Of a stretch of DNA of 28,427 bases, positions 6,410-13,347 are shown piece by piece. Both the position numbers and the translations under genes were made by a program. The stretch is from a virus. The first letter of the stretch is position 1. Each line of letters starts with the position of its first letter. The DNA lies in the IMG/VR virus record IMGVR_UViG_3300006925_000099, positions 1-28,427 of that record; one strand, given 5' to 3'. The notes under the pieces were generated by a model. It searched no databases and had not been told where the DNA came from. It saw nothing but the letters and a program-made list of their open reading frames with translations.

Positions 6410-6855
6410 TGGCAACTAAACTCGATGTAAACACTGGTGGAACCAAATTAGGGGATAAAATTTGGGATATACACCAAAAAAGCGAGTATACCAAGGTAAA
6501 CGAGTACAAAGAAGGCATGTGTTTTAGTTGTTTTAAGACTGGAGTTCCAGTAGGAGCAGGTGTAAATGATATCTGTGGCGACTGTGCAGGAAAGAAAGGC
6601 AGAGAGACCATTTTAGTGCCAATTAAGGGTGTTTACTACGGTATGTGTCATTTTTGTGGTAAATACAAGTTCAATATGGAACAGATTAACTGTAGACTTT
6701 GCCAAAGATGCCATGAAAGGTGTGCAAAACACATTAAAAACTACAATCTGAAAGGCGGACAGTTCGGTGCAGACCCATTTTGGCAAAAAATGAGGAAAAA
6801 ACACGGAAAAGATTGGAAAATTATTTTCAATAACGGTTTAGGGAATCAGCGGTAA
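6409..6855 (+). CDS. Double zinc-ribbon protein
   Basis: 148 residues. First ribbon C38/C41 and C56/C59 (CFSC...CGDC). Second C80/C83 with C95/C98, plus C101 and C105 (CHFC...CRLCQRCHERC). The basic C-terminal third (WQKMRKKHGKDWKII) could bind nucleic acid. Translation is coupled to the preceding gene (TAATG). Placed after the portal gene, it could be a morphogenesis or host-takeover protein; the family was not recognised. Its last 29 bases overlap the convergent gene at 6827-7021. Confidence 0.75.
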   Translation: MATKLDVNTGGTKLGDKIWDIHQKSEYTKVNEYKEGMCFSCFKTGVPVGAGVNDICGDCAGKKGRETILVPIKGVYYGMCHFCGKYKFNMEQINCRLCQRCHERCAKHIKNYNLKGGQFGADPFWQKMRKKHGKDWKIIFNNGLGNQR

Positions 6856-7021
6856 TACCCCTTTTTTCCATTCTTTTTTTCTTATCTAAGGCGTATTTCT
6901 TCATATCTGGAGGTATTAGTATGAATTCTAGGAGTTTTTCTATGTTTTCTAGACGAAAATTGGTCTCTTTTAGTAGTTCTTCTACGTCTCCAAGGACAAA
7001 ATCAAATTTTATCTTTGTCAC
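6827..7021 (-). CDS. Small coiled-coil protein
   Basis: 64 residues, mostly helical with a heptad-like stretch (VEELLKETNFRLENIEKLLEF, about residues 12-32) and a basic end. The GTG at 7021 is the first possible codon because an in-frame TAG precedes it directly. It overlaps the end of the upstream gene by 20 bases and the convergent gene by 29 bases. Second gene of a two-gene leftward operon. Function unknown. Confidence 0.55.
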   Translation of the reverse strand: MTKIKFDFVLGDVEELLKETNFRLENIEKLLEFILIPPDMKKYALDKKKRMEKRGITADSLNRY

Positions 7022-7460
7022 CTACTATTAGGATTAATCTGTTGTATGTCATGTCAAAAAACATGTTTTTTTGGTCTATTTTGACTGTTTTTGTTGGTTT
7101 TTCACCGTTAAACTTGTCAACGTTGAGTTCCAAACATGATTTTCTAAATTTTTTTGGAATTAGTTTTAGAAGATTTGATTGCGGATCATACTCAATATTG
7201 TCATATGTTATTAGTTTTTCACTGCCGTCAGCATAATATTTGTATTCTTTGAGATTAAAAAACGTAATTGATCTTGTTGCATTTACTTTGTTGGAATATT
7301 TGTTGGTGTCAAGTATTATCCAAAGCCTTTCTTCATCTTTTATATACAAGTCAAGAACTTTAAATGATGTTTCGTTAACTGTTTTTCTTGGATCTACAAA
7401 ATTTTCATATTTTTTACAGTAATGATCTAAGTTTTCATACAAGTATAGTGCTGTTCCCAT
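7002..7460 (-). CDS. Unknown 152-residue protein
   Basis: Mixed alpha/beta, rich in Tyr, Lys and Asn, with hydrophobic strands (RLWIILDTNKY, NRLILIVGDKDKI). No Cys pairs, no signal peptide, no membrane segment and no family recognised. The ATG at 7460 is 23-24 bases from the centre of a palindromic TATA box shared with the divergent gene at 7507. This block of two leftward genes interrupts the rightward virion genes, so it may be an accessory insertion. Confidence 0.65.
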   Translation of the reverse strand: MGTALYLYENLDHYCKKYENFVDPRKTVNETSFKVLDLYIKDEERLWIILDTNKYSNKVNATRSITFFNLKEYKYYADGSEKLITYDNIEYDPQSNLLKLIPKKFRKSCLELNVDKFNGEKPTKTVKIDQKNMFFDMTYNRLILIVGDKDKI

Positions 7461-7477
7461 GCTTGATATTGAAAATC

Positions 7478-7489
7478 TTTATTAATAAA
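7478..7489. promoter_or_regulatory. Palindromic TATA box serving two divergent genes
   Basis: TTTATTAATAAA is a perfect palindrome centred at 7483.5. The first bases of the start codons at 7460 (minus) and 7507 (plus) each lie exactly 23.5 bases away. One TATA element therefore appears to serve both leaderless genes. Confidence 0.65.
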
Positions 7490-7506
7490 CCTTTTTTATA
7501 CATATC

Positions 7507-7743
7507 ATGACAAAAACAAAGACAAAGACAAAAAAAAGAGAAAAATGTAAGTGCGGTGGATTCAAATACAATTTTCGCAAGCATGACTCCGATGACGAAG
7601 ACTTGTTATCGTTAAAGGTCTGTTTTAAATGTGGTAGATTCAAGGGCACTTCAATGTCAGAAGAAGTAGTAAAGATGTTTTGTAGTGAGCCTGAACTGTT
7701 ACTGTATATGATAGAAAGCGGATATCTACAAAGAGTCAATTAA
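7507..7743 (+). CDS. Zinc-ribbon protein with basic N-terminus
   Basis: 78 residues. It begins with alternating Thr/Lys (MTKTKTKTKKREK), then C14-x-C16-G and C39-x2-C42-G (KCKCGGF...CFKCGRF), a zinc-ribbon pattern, and ends in an acidic/hydrophobic helix. ATG at 7507 is served by the palindromic TATA box. A nucleic-acid-binding role is plausible from the basic tail and ribbon, but not shown. Confidence 0.7.
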   Translation: MTKTKTKTKKREKCKCGGFKYNFRKHDSDDEDLLSLKVCFKCGRFKGTSMSEEVVKMFCSEPELLLYMIESGYLQRVN

Positions 7744-7752
7744 TTTAAATAG
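7742..7752 (+). promoter_or_regulatory. TATA box (AATTTAAATAG)
   Basis: Centred 25 bases before the GTG at 7772; belongs to the same AATTTAAATAGT class as the elements at 14042 and 24265. Confidence 0.6.
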
Positions 7753-7771
7753 TTTAAATATAACTGATAGT

Positions 7772-7996
7772 GTGAACATACATACGAAAAAGGTTCTTGC
7801 TCGAATAATCGGTAACTTTGGAATTGCTTTCTTCAGTCCACTTGTAGGTGGAAATGTGGCTGAAACACTATTTAATCTTAGTCTAACATTTGGACAAACC
7901 GTGATTATTGCTTTCTTTTCAGCAATATTTGTATCAGGATTGTCAATAAGCAAAGAAGCAGTCGAATGGAGTAGGTTATGGAATGAAACAAAGTAA
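7772..7996 (+). CDS. Small two-helix membrane protein (holin-like?)
   Basis: 74 residues with two hydrophobic segments (about residues 12-30 and 42-62), a basic N-terminus and a charged C-terminus. The GTG at 7772 fits the TATA box 25 bases upstream. Size and topology resemble holins, small proteins that form lesions in the host membrane, but many small viral membrane proteins look alike. A second small membrane protein follows at 8103; no lysin gene is nearby. The holin assignment is tentative. Confidence 0.6.
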   Translation: MNIHTKKVLARIIGNFGIAFFSPLVGGNVAETLFNLSLTFGQTVIIAFFSAIFVSGLSISKEAVEWSRLWNETK

Positions 7997-8066
7997 GAAC
8001 AGCAAAAAAAAGAAGACAAAGTGTAAGATTTTTTGTGAAATAGTAGATACTGTGCTTATAATGTAG
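7983..8066 (+). CDS. Possible 27-residue Lys-rich peptide
   Basis: A short frame beginning MKQSKNSKKKKTKCKIFCE overlaps the end of the previous gene by 14 bases. No Shine-Dalgarno is evident. It may be a real small basic peptide or only A-rich spacer. Confidence 0.2.
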   Translation: MKQSKNSKKKKTKCKIFCEIVDTVLIM

Positions 8067-8070
8067 TACA

Positions 8071-8082
8071 AGTTTAAATATT
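8071..8082 (+). promoter_or_regulatory. TATA box (AGTTTAAATATT)
   Basis: Centred about 26 bases before the ATG at 8103. Confidence 0.6.
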
Positions 8083-8102
8083 AGGGTTTTCAACGAATCT
8101 AC

Positions 8103-8369
8103 ATGGTAGATCCATTATTGATCGCAGTGTTATCAACAGTAGTTGGAGCAGGATTAAACACCGTTAGAGGTTATCTTAATTCTGATGGCGAAGGTTATTC
8201 AGCAAGAAAATTGTTTGGAGCAATCATCGTATCAACTTTTGCAGGTATTGCTGTATCACAAACAATAGTCATTGATGGTATGAGTGCATTAGGCGTAGGT
8301 CTAATTGGACTCACAACTGGTTTCACTGTTGACTACGTAGTAACCAGATCAAAAAAAGACATTATTTAA
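8103..8369 (+). CDS. Small three-helix membrane protein
   Basis: 88 residues with three hydrophobic segments (about 3-20, 37-57 and 61-83), Gly-rich within the membrane, and a short basic C-terminus (TRSKKDII). ATG at 8103 fits a leaderless transcript. Holin-like by size and topology, as is the preceding gene; the pair might act as holin and partner. No specific family recognised. Confidence 0.65.
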   Translation: MVDPLLIAVLSTVVGAGLNTVRGYLNSDGEGYSARKLFGAIIVSTFAGIAVSQTIVIDGMSALGVGLIGLTTGFTVDYVVTRSKKDII

Positions 8370-8370
8370 T

Positions 8371-8396
8371 AGAGTAGTCCTCTCTTATTTTTTATC
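8371..8396 (+). terminator. T-rich terminator
   Basis: A short AGAG/CTCT inverted repeat followed by TTATTTTTTAT just after the stop at 8369 and before the promoter of the protease gene. Confidence 0.45.
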
Positions 8397-8398
8397 AT

Positions 8399-8411
8399 AA
8401 TATTTATATGC
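8399..8411 (+). promoter_or_regulatory. TATA box for protease gene
   Basis: AATATTTATATGC centred about 29 bases before the ATG at 8434. Confidence 0.55.
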
Positions 8412-8433
8412 TATTATACACTCAAAATTATAT

Positions 8434-9846
8434 ATGACAGAAGACAATTTATATTTTACTAAATTCGTAACCAAAAGTTTGCAGCCAATTAATTCTGATG
8501 ACAGATATTTTGAGGGTTATCTTACTGTTCAGGTAAAAGACAAGCAAGGTGAAGTTACAATAGTAGACGAGTTATACAAAGTTCTTCCTGTTTGGATGGA
8601 CAGAGGTGCTCCTATCTCTGACACACACTCAAACAGAATTATTGGTAAAGGAATCAATTATTCCAAATCTTCGTATGTAGATAAAGACGGATCTGAATAT
8701 CCTGCAATTAAAATTACTGGCAAGATTCACAAGAACTATGAATTGGACAATGAAATATGGAACAAGATTAAATCAGGAGAATACAAAGGCTTGTCATTCG
8801 GTGGTGCTACAAGAACAAACAGAGAACCAATCGTAATGAAAGACGGATCTATTGCTTATGCATTAAAAGAATTAGAACATTATGAAGTTGCAGTATGTAA
8901 AGACCCTGCTGTACCATTGGCATTAATCACTGATCATAACAATGTTGCAAAGGCTATGGCTGAAAAAACAGAGGACAGAGGAGATGGCAAGATGGTAATC
9001 AAATGCAGCAAGTTTGGATGTTATGTCAAGAAAGATTCACTGATAAAAATAGAAGACGAAGATGATAAGAATACAAAGGCTGAGGTTTTAGACGAATGGA
9101 AGAATGATGACAATGATCATGGTGAGGATAAAGTCAAAAAAACAAAACAGTTAGATCCAGACCCAACAAATGCAGATCCAGAACAAATAATGAATAGAGC
9201 AAAAGTTGTAGGAAGAAGACAAGACATATACCAATCAGCATCACTTGACGATCAATGTTTGTTGACTCTTGTTGAAAATATTGCAAAAACAGATTTAAGT
9301 AAATACAGATCATTTGAAGCAAAAGTACAAGCATTAGTGAATGAGGGTTATGCCAAAGAAAATGCAGAAAACATTGTAGGCTCATTCGTAAAAGGTGAAA
9401 AGAATAAAGATGAAGGTGGTGGCATGATGAGTGCTGATACAGAGGGAGCAGTTAACACACGTTATAACAAGCCAATAATAGAGGAAGATGTAAAAAAACA
9501 GTTTAAAGAGATTGAACAAGAGGCAGGAACAGAATTTTCAAACGCAGGTGGAGATAAAGTCGATTTGCATAATCAAGATTCGCCTGGAAAAGAAATAGAC
9601 AAGACATTCAGCGGTGGTGTAAGACATTCAGGCAAAGAATATGATACTAATCAAGAATCTACACAAGTAAGTGAGGTTAAAAACGAAGAGGAAAACTCAG
9701 GAGTAGATTCACATCATAATTTGTATAACCAAGACGAGTCTACAGGAATAGGAGAGGATGAAAAAGAATTGCGTAAGATTACAGGCAAGACCAAAAGCAT
9801 CAAGTTGGAATCTAGCATGTTGATAAATAGATTAAGAGATTTATAA
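8434..9846 (+). CDS. Prohead protease (S78/XkdF-like) with long acidic C-terminus
   Basis: 470 residues. The first about 165 look like an HK97-type capsid maturation protease: PISDTHSNRIIGKG gives candidate catalytic His65, KSGEYKGLSFGGA gives Ser121, and LEHYEVAVCKDPAVP gives an acidic third member (Glu148 or Glu151) with the conserved PA. These proteases cleave scaffold and capsid N-termini inside the procapsid. The remaining about 300 residues are charged and low-complexity, with one compact segment (about 270-325), and may serve as scaffold. Position just before scaffold-like protein and capsid fits. The protease assignment is firm; the role of the tail is inference. Confidence 0.8.
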   Translation: MTEDNLYFTKFVTKSLQPINSDDRYFEGYLTVQVKDKQGEVTIVDELYKVLPVWMDRGAPISDTHSNRIIGKGINYSKSSYVDKDGSEYPAIKITGKIHKNYELDNEIWNKIKSGEYKGLSFGGATRTNREPIVMKDGSIAYALKELEHYEVAVCKDPAVPLALITDHNNVAKAMAEKTEDRGDGKMVIKCSKFGCYVKKDSLIKIEDEDDKNTKAEVLDEWKNDDNDHGEDKVKKTKQLDPDPTNADPEQIMNRAKVVGRRQDIYQSASLDDQCLLTLVENIAKTDLSKYRSFEAKVQALVNEGYAKENAENIVGSFVKGEKNKDEGGGMMSADTEGAVNTRYNKPIIEEDVKKQFKEIEQEAGTEFSNAGGDKVDLHNQDSPGKEIDKTFSGGVRHSGKEYDTNQESTQVSEVKNEEENSGVDSHHNLYNQDESTGIGEDEKELRKITGKTKSIKLESSMLINRLRDL

Positions 9847-9848
9847 CA

Positions 9849-9860
9849 ATCTTTATATAC
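9849..9860 (+). promoter_or_regulatory. TATA box for scaffold/capsid operon
   Basis: ATCTTTATATAC about 32 bases before the ATG at 9887, with a second TTTAAATA word at 9869-9876. It probably drives both the scaffold-like gene and the major capsid gene. Confidence 0.5.
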
Positions 9861-9886
9861 ACAATACATTTAAATAAGCTAAGAAC

Positions 9887-10483
9887 ATGGTCAAAGAACT
9901 TCTAAAAGAACATGACGTAGAAGAAAAAAAAGACGATGAAGAAGAAGAAGATGAAGACGAATACGCTTCAAAATCTGTCAATTCTGTGCTAGATCAACTA
10001 CAATCCATTGTTGATTCACAAGCAACCTTGATTGAGACACAAAAAGCTATTGGAGAATCACTAGTTGAACTCTCTGGTAGAGTAGATACAATCGAGAAAG
10101 CAGGAAGTGACAGCAACATGGCTCCAAAAACAGACTTGCCCTTGCAACCAAAAGTTCAAGACAAGGAAGATATTGGTGCTAGAGTAACCATTCCTGATGA
10201 CAAATACCAATCAGAATCTATCCAAGCAGGATTAGACGATGACGGTAAAAACGCAGGAAAGGATGAAGCTCAAGTCAAAATCGAAAAAGCAACTCCTTCA
10301 TTTGACTTTACTACAGAAACTCCAAGACCAAATGCAGCATTAGAAACAGTGAATAAAGGCTTCTCTGAAGACTATTCACCAATTCTAAAAGATGCAAGAT
10401 CATCTGGAGATCTTTCACAAGTAGCAAGAGACATTCTTTCAGGAAAATACTATGTTCCATCTGAAAGCGAGGTAGGATTCTAA
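9887..10483 (+). CDS. Scaffold-like protein
   Basis: 198 residues: very acidic N-terminus (EEKKDDEEEEDEDEY, residues 12-26), a coiled-coil-like helix (about 30-72), then a disordered charged region and a short C-terminal domain. Acidic, coiled-coil proteins directly before the capsid gene usually act as internal scaffold that templates procapsid assembly and is then removed by the protease. It shares the promoter and ends two bases before the capsid ATG. Assigned by composition and position, not by homology. Confidence 0.65.
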   Translation: MVKELLKEHDVEEKKDDEEEEDEDEYASKSVNSVLDQLQSIVDSQATLIETQKAIGESLVELSGRVDTIEKAGSDSNMAPKTDLPLQPKVQDKEDIGARVTIPDDKYQSESIQAGLDDDGKNAGKDEAQVKIEKATPSFDFTTETPRPNAALETVNKGFSEDYSPILKDARSSGDLSQVARDILSGKYYVPSESEVGF

Positions 10484-10484
10484 A

Positions 10485-11705
10485 ATGGCTCAAATCAAAA
10501 CGATTGACGAGCTTGAAGCCCTATACTACGGTTATAACAGAAACCTTGTAAGAAAAGCAGATGCTCCAGTCACTACAAGTACTACTGGATCATTTAACGC
10601 CATATTCGGTGCATATGCATGGGCTCAACTAAACCTTGAAGCAAATGCTTTTGGTATCTTACCAAAACATGCATGGGATAAATCTGGTTACAGGGTTATA
10701 ACTGCAAAACCAACATTGAATACCACCAATGGTAATACTACCTTGGGTGGAACCTCAGAAGGTGGACAAATTGCAGAAACAGTCAAACCAACTTTGCAAG
10801 AGATTGATATCAGACCAAAAACCGCTCAGTTGCCATTCAGTGCATCTGAAGTTATGGAATGGCTAGCAACTCACAGTAAAGATGACATTTGGGGTGGATT
10901 AGGTTCACTTCGTTTGTATATGGCTGTTCAGCATAAAGAATTCCTCAATAGAATGTTATTGGCAGATGTCGAATCAGAAGCAGCAGGTGCATCAGGTAAC
11001 AACTCTGGTACAACAGACTTCGAAACATTAGATAGAATTATTTCTTCTGATGCCGAAGAAGATGCATTAGGTGGTTCACACAACGGTTATTACGATCCTT
11101 GGGCAGCAAACGCTACCGTAGATCGTGACAGCGGAACTACTTTTGACTGTACTGTCGAATCAGCCTCTGGTACTATCGGTACTAACGGTGTCCTTACTGA
11201 CGATACTCTAAGAACTTTCTTACGAAAGATTAGAATCGCAGCAGGTAAAGATCCAAACGTCTTCCTAGGCTCTCACGAGGTATACTCTGAGATTCAAGGA
11301 TTGTACATGCCATCAGTCAGGATTCCAAATCCTTACGGAGAGCAACTCGTACAAATTGATGTCAATGGTATTCAAACCTTTAAGGGTACTGGTGTTGGTA
11401 TTCACGTTGACTCCATCTATGGAATTCCATTCATTCCATCAAAAGATGCTCCAAGCAATTCTAGCGACTCATCCGAGATTGGTAGATTATTTGCTCTAGA
11501 CACTTCTGATGCAGAAGGATATGGTTATCCAAGATTAGGTATCAGCATCGCAATTCCAACAGAGTATTACGAAGCAACCAGAAGAAGTCCTGGCTACCCA
11601 TTCGTCAACAGTGCATTTGTTGAGAAAGGTGTATTCAGAACTATGGGTGAAACTGTCTGTAGACACTTCAAGTCACAAGGTAAAATTAGAGATATCAAAC
11701 TCTAG
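10485..11705 (+). CDS. Major capsid protein (HK97 fold)
   Basis: 406 residues, typical for HK97-fold capsid proteins that build the icosahedral shell. Consistent features: a helical N-terminal segment before the core, a long beta-rich P-domain region, a Ser/Thr/Gly-rich insertion (about 165-230), and a C-terminal region with YEATRRSPGYPFVN. Two T8 tracts follow the gene, as expected for a highly expressed late gene. SD-like GAGGTAGG lies about 10 bases before ATG. The assignment rests on order (protease, scaffold, capsid) and size; it may begin with a pro-segment that is cleaved. Confidence 0.8.
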   Translation: MAQIKTIDELEALYYGYNRNLVRKADAPVTTSTTGSFNAIFGAYAWAQLNLEANAFGILPKHAWDKSGYRVITAKPTLNTTNGNTTLGGTSEGGQIAETVKPTLQEIDIRPKTAQLPFSASEVMEWLATHSKDDIWGGLGSLRLYMAVQHKEFLNRMLLADVESEAAGASGNNSGTTDFETLDRIISSDAEEDALGGSHNGYYDPWAANATVDRDSGTTFDCTVESASGTIGTNGVLTDDTLRTFLRKIRIAAGKDPNVFLGSHEVYSEIQGLYMPSVRIPNPYGEQLVQIDVNGIQTFKGTGVGIHVDSIYGIPFIPSKDAPSNSSDSSEIGRLFALDTSDAEGYGYPRLGISIAIPTEYYEATRRSPGYPFVNSAFVEKGVFRTMGETVCRHFKSQGKIRDIKL

Positions 11706-11718
11706 ATTACCAAAACAA

Positions 11719-11735
11719 TTTTTTTTATTTTTTTT
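11719..11735 (+). terminator. Double T8 terminator after capsid gene
   Basis: Two runs of eight T separated by one A lie 14 bases after the capsid stop and run into the 3' end of the convergent gene. Confidence 0.7.
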
Positions 11736-11949
11736 ATTTATACTTACTTTCATAGTAACGTTTTCTTGCAGCGTTATTTCGGGGAGAATATTTCAATCTA
11801 ACGCCACAACAAGGACAAAATATACCGTCATATTTTAAAAATATACTGCATTTACTACATCTTTTGTATTCTCTTTTCAAGTCTCCTCTTACTAGTTTTT
11901 TATGTTCATATTGTCCAGTAGAACATAGATTCTTACATATTTGTGACAT
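11734..11949 (-). CDS. Zinc-ribbon protein, CPCCG family (paralogue 2)
   Basis: 71 residues: C5-x3-C9, C31-x2-C34, C45-P-C47-C48-G, then a basic tail (KYSPRNNAARKRYYESKYK). The layout matches the protein at 3870-4085 in spacing, length and the GI(L/F)CPCCG core, so the virus carries two diverged copies. The family is one I associate with Nitrososphaerota (from memory). ATG at 11949 directly follows the TAA of the upstream gene. Last gene of a leftward block that interrupts the virion module. Confidence 0.75.
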   Translation of the reverse strand: MSQICKNLCSTGQYEHKKLVRGDLKREYKRCSKCSIFLKYDGIFCPCCGVRLKYSPRNNAARKRYYESKYK

Positions 11950-12120
11950 TTACTTTTCTTTCTTTTCCCATCCTTTATACGCATCGTCAGTTTCACATTT
12001 TAAACAGCTTGCAAAAAAACTAGGTTTACCACATTTATCACATTGATTTATTTCTCTTAAATAATCCTTGCCTGAAAATGATTTCTTTAAGCCATTGATA
12101 AAGTTACTTAACATACCCAT
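11950..12120 (-). CDS. Small zinc protein (CxxC...CxxC)
   Basis: 56 residues from the ATG at 12120. C31/C34 and C43/C46 (CDKCGKPSFFASCLKC) form a zinc-ribbon pattern; the N-terminal half is helical and basic. The frame is open to 12210, but the 12120 start is preferred: a TATA box is centred 24 bases upstream, and the longer version would overlap the exported-protein gene. Coupled to the next gene (TAA then ATG). Confidence 0.65.
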   Translation of the reverse strand: MGMLSNFINGLKKSFSGKDYLREINQCDKCGKPSFFASCLKCETDDAYKGWEKKEK

Positions 12121-12137
12121 AACTATGTTTAAAACAC

Positions 12138-12150
12138 ATTTAATATAAGT
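12138..12150 (-). promoter_or_regulatory. TATA box, leftward
   Basis: CTTATATTAAATG on the minus strand, centred 24 bases before the ATG at 12120. Confidence 0.6.
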
Positions 12151-12162
12151 CTTATGAAAAAT

Positions 12163-12181
12163 AAAAAGAGGGGGGTTATCC
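12163..12181 (-). terminator. Terminator of exported-protein gene
   Basis: On the minus strand GGGATAACCCCCCTCTTTTTAT follows the TAG directly: a small GGG/CCC hairpin and a T5 tract. Confidence 0.5.
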
Positions 12182-13174
12182 CTATTCGTTTCTAAGTTGA
12201 TTTTGAACAAAGTTGTTGTTCATAATCATCTCTTGTGCGATTGGTTCAGCTATTGCTTCTTCAAATGCTTTGTCTTCAACAGTTGCGTATCTAAAGTTGT
12301 TGTTCAAGTATTCGTGATACTTTCCTAACAATACACTTTGATAGCTGATTTTTCCATCAGTACCAAATAGTCGTTCATTCTCAAGTCTTACCTGTTCTGC
12401 GGTCTTTCCGTCATACAATATTTCACAACCATGTTGTGCCTTGTGTGTATCAGGGAAAGCGTTTGAATCACAGATTACTGACATATCAACTGCTTTTGAT
12501 GTTGCAGTATAGTCCTCAAATGGAACTGCTTGTATACCCTCGTATTCTACAAGTAGACTGAATTGATAGTCATCATCTCCTGTAGGCATATTGGAATATC
12601 CTTCGCCAACTACTTTGAGTAGTTTCTGTTGTCCTCTACATTCTTCTATTGCTAGAACAATTTCACCAAGTTCTCCGTCATACTTTACGTTGTTGACTTT
12701 CCACAAGTTAAACTCTGAAATCTCAAACTCTCTTGCTTCTTGGAACGGTGCTGTTTGTTTATCCATACCCTGTTGGCAAGTGTCAAGTTCTTTGAGCAAA
12801 TTCATGTAAACTGAATCTGTTGCGGTTGCAATACCCCTTGCAAGTTTGTTTTCTATCTCTAGGATTACTAACTCATTAGGTGTAAGTTTTGCTTTTTCCT
12901 CTGCTATGGCTGCCAAGGCTTCCTCATTGAGTCTATCAATCTCTTGTTGATAACGTTCTGCTGAGATTAAATCTCTAATCTCTTGCATACTTTCAAATGT
13001 AGGCTCTGGTATCATTCCTTGCCAAACACAATGGAATTCTACTGCAAGTTCATCAAATGAACAACTTTGTCCGTGACTGTCAAATGGAACTTCAACTGTT
13101 GCTGTTTCTGCATATACTGCACTAAATGATCCTATTGATAATAGGGCAAGTAGTGCTAATATCTTTGTCGTCAT
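12182..13174 (-). CDS. Exported protein with signal peptide, unknown function
   Basis: 330 residues. The N-terminus MTTKILALLALLSIGSFSAVYA is a clear Sec signal peptide with AxA-like cleavage near residue 22. The mature part is soluble, with helical Glu/Lys-rich regions (about 75-140) and several Cys (C38, C49 in a HGQSCSFDELAVEFHCVWQG segment, others later) that could form disulfides outside the cell. No membrane anchor at the C-terminus. It has its own promoter and terminator and faces against the capsid genes, like a moron. A host-surface or envelope function such as exclusion or receptor masking is only inference. It resembles exported proteins of Nitrososphaerota in style. Confidence 0.75.
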   Translation of the reverse strand: MTTKILALLALLSIGSFSAVYAETATVEVPFDSHGQSCSFDELAVEFHCVWQGMIPEPTFESMQEIRDLISAERYQQEIDRLNEEALAAIAEEKAKLTPNELVILEIENKLARGIATATDSVYMNLLKELDTCQQGMDKQTAPFQEAREFEISEFNLWKVNNVKYDGELGEIVLAIEECRGQQKLLKVVGEGYSNMPTGDDDYQFSLLVEYEGIQAVPFEDYTATSKAVDMSVICDSNAFPDTHKAQHGCEILYDGKTAEQVRLENERLFGTDGKISYQSVLLGKYHEYLNNNFRYATVEDKAFEEAIAEPIAQEMIMNNNFVQNQLRNE

Positions 13175-13196
13175 TGGATAGATTACAATAGTTTAG

Positions 13197-13208
13197 TAAT
13201 ATAAACCT
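13197..13208 (-). promoter_or_regulatory. TATA box for exported-protein gene
   Basis: GGTTTATATTAC on the minus strand, centred about 28 bases before the ATG at 13174. Confidence 0.6.
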
Positions 13209-13229
13209 CACTATTTCAAAATTAGTTAT

Positions 13230-13281
13230 TTAATTAATTAACACTATTCACCCCATTATTTGTCTTAATTAATTAATTAAG
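13230..13281. repeat. Paired AT palindromes between divergent promoters
   Basis: TTAATTAATTAA (13230-13241) and the perfect 18-bp palindrome CTTAATTAATTAATTAAG (13264-13281) lie between the leftward promoter at 13197 and the rightward promoter at 13318. They could be operators for a dimeric regulator. Confidence 0.5.
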
Positions 13282-13317
13282 TCTCATGCGATAGCTAAGC
13301 TTTATAGTTTTCTTAAT

Positions 13318-13329
13318 CTTTATATATCA
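13318..13329 (+). promoter_or_regulatory. TATA box, rightward
   Basis: CTTTATATATCA centred 25 bases before the ATG at 13348. Confidence 0.7.
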
Positions 13330-13347
13330 TATAAAAACATACATAAC

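Noticed and set aside
7772-8369. Firm holin annotation for the two small membrane proteins
   Set aside because: Only size and hydrophobicity support it; no lysin gene or family motif is seen.
12121-12210. Longer start for the small zinc protein
   Set aside because: It would run into the exported-protein gene and across the TATA box; the ATG at 12120 has the correct spacing.
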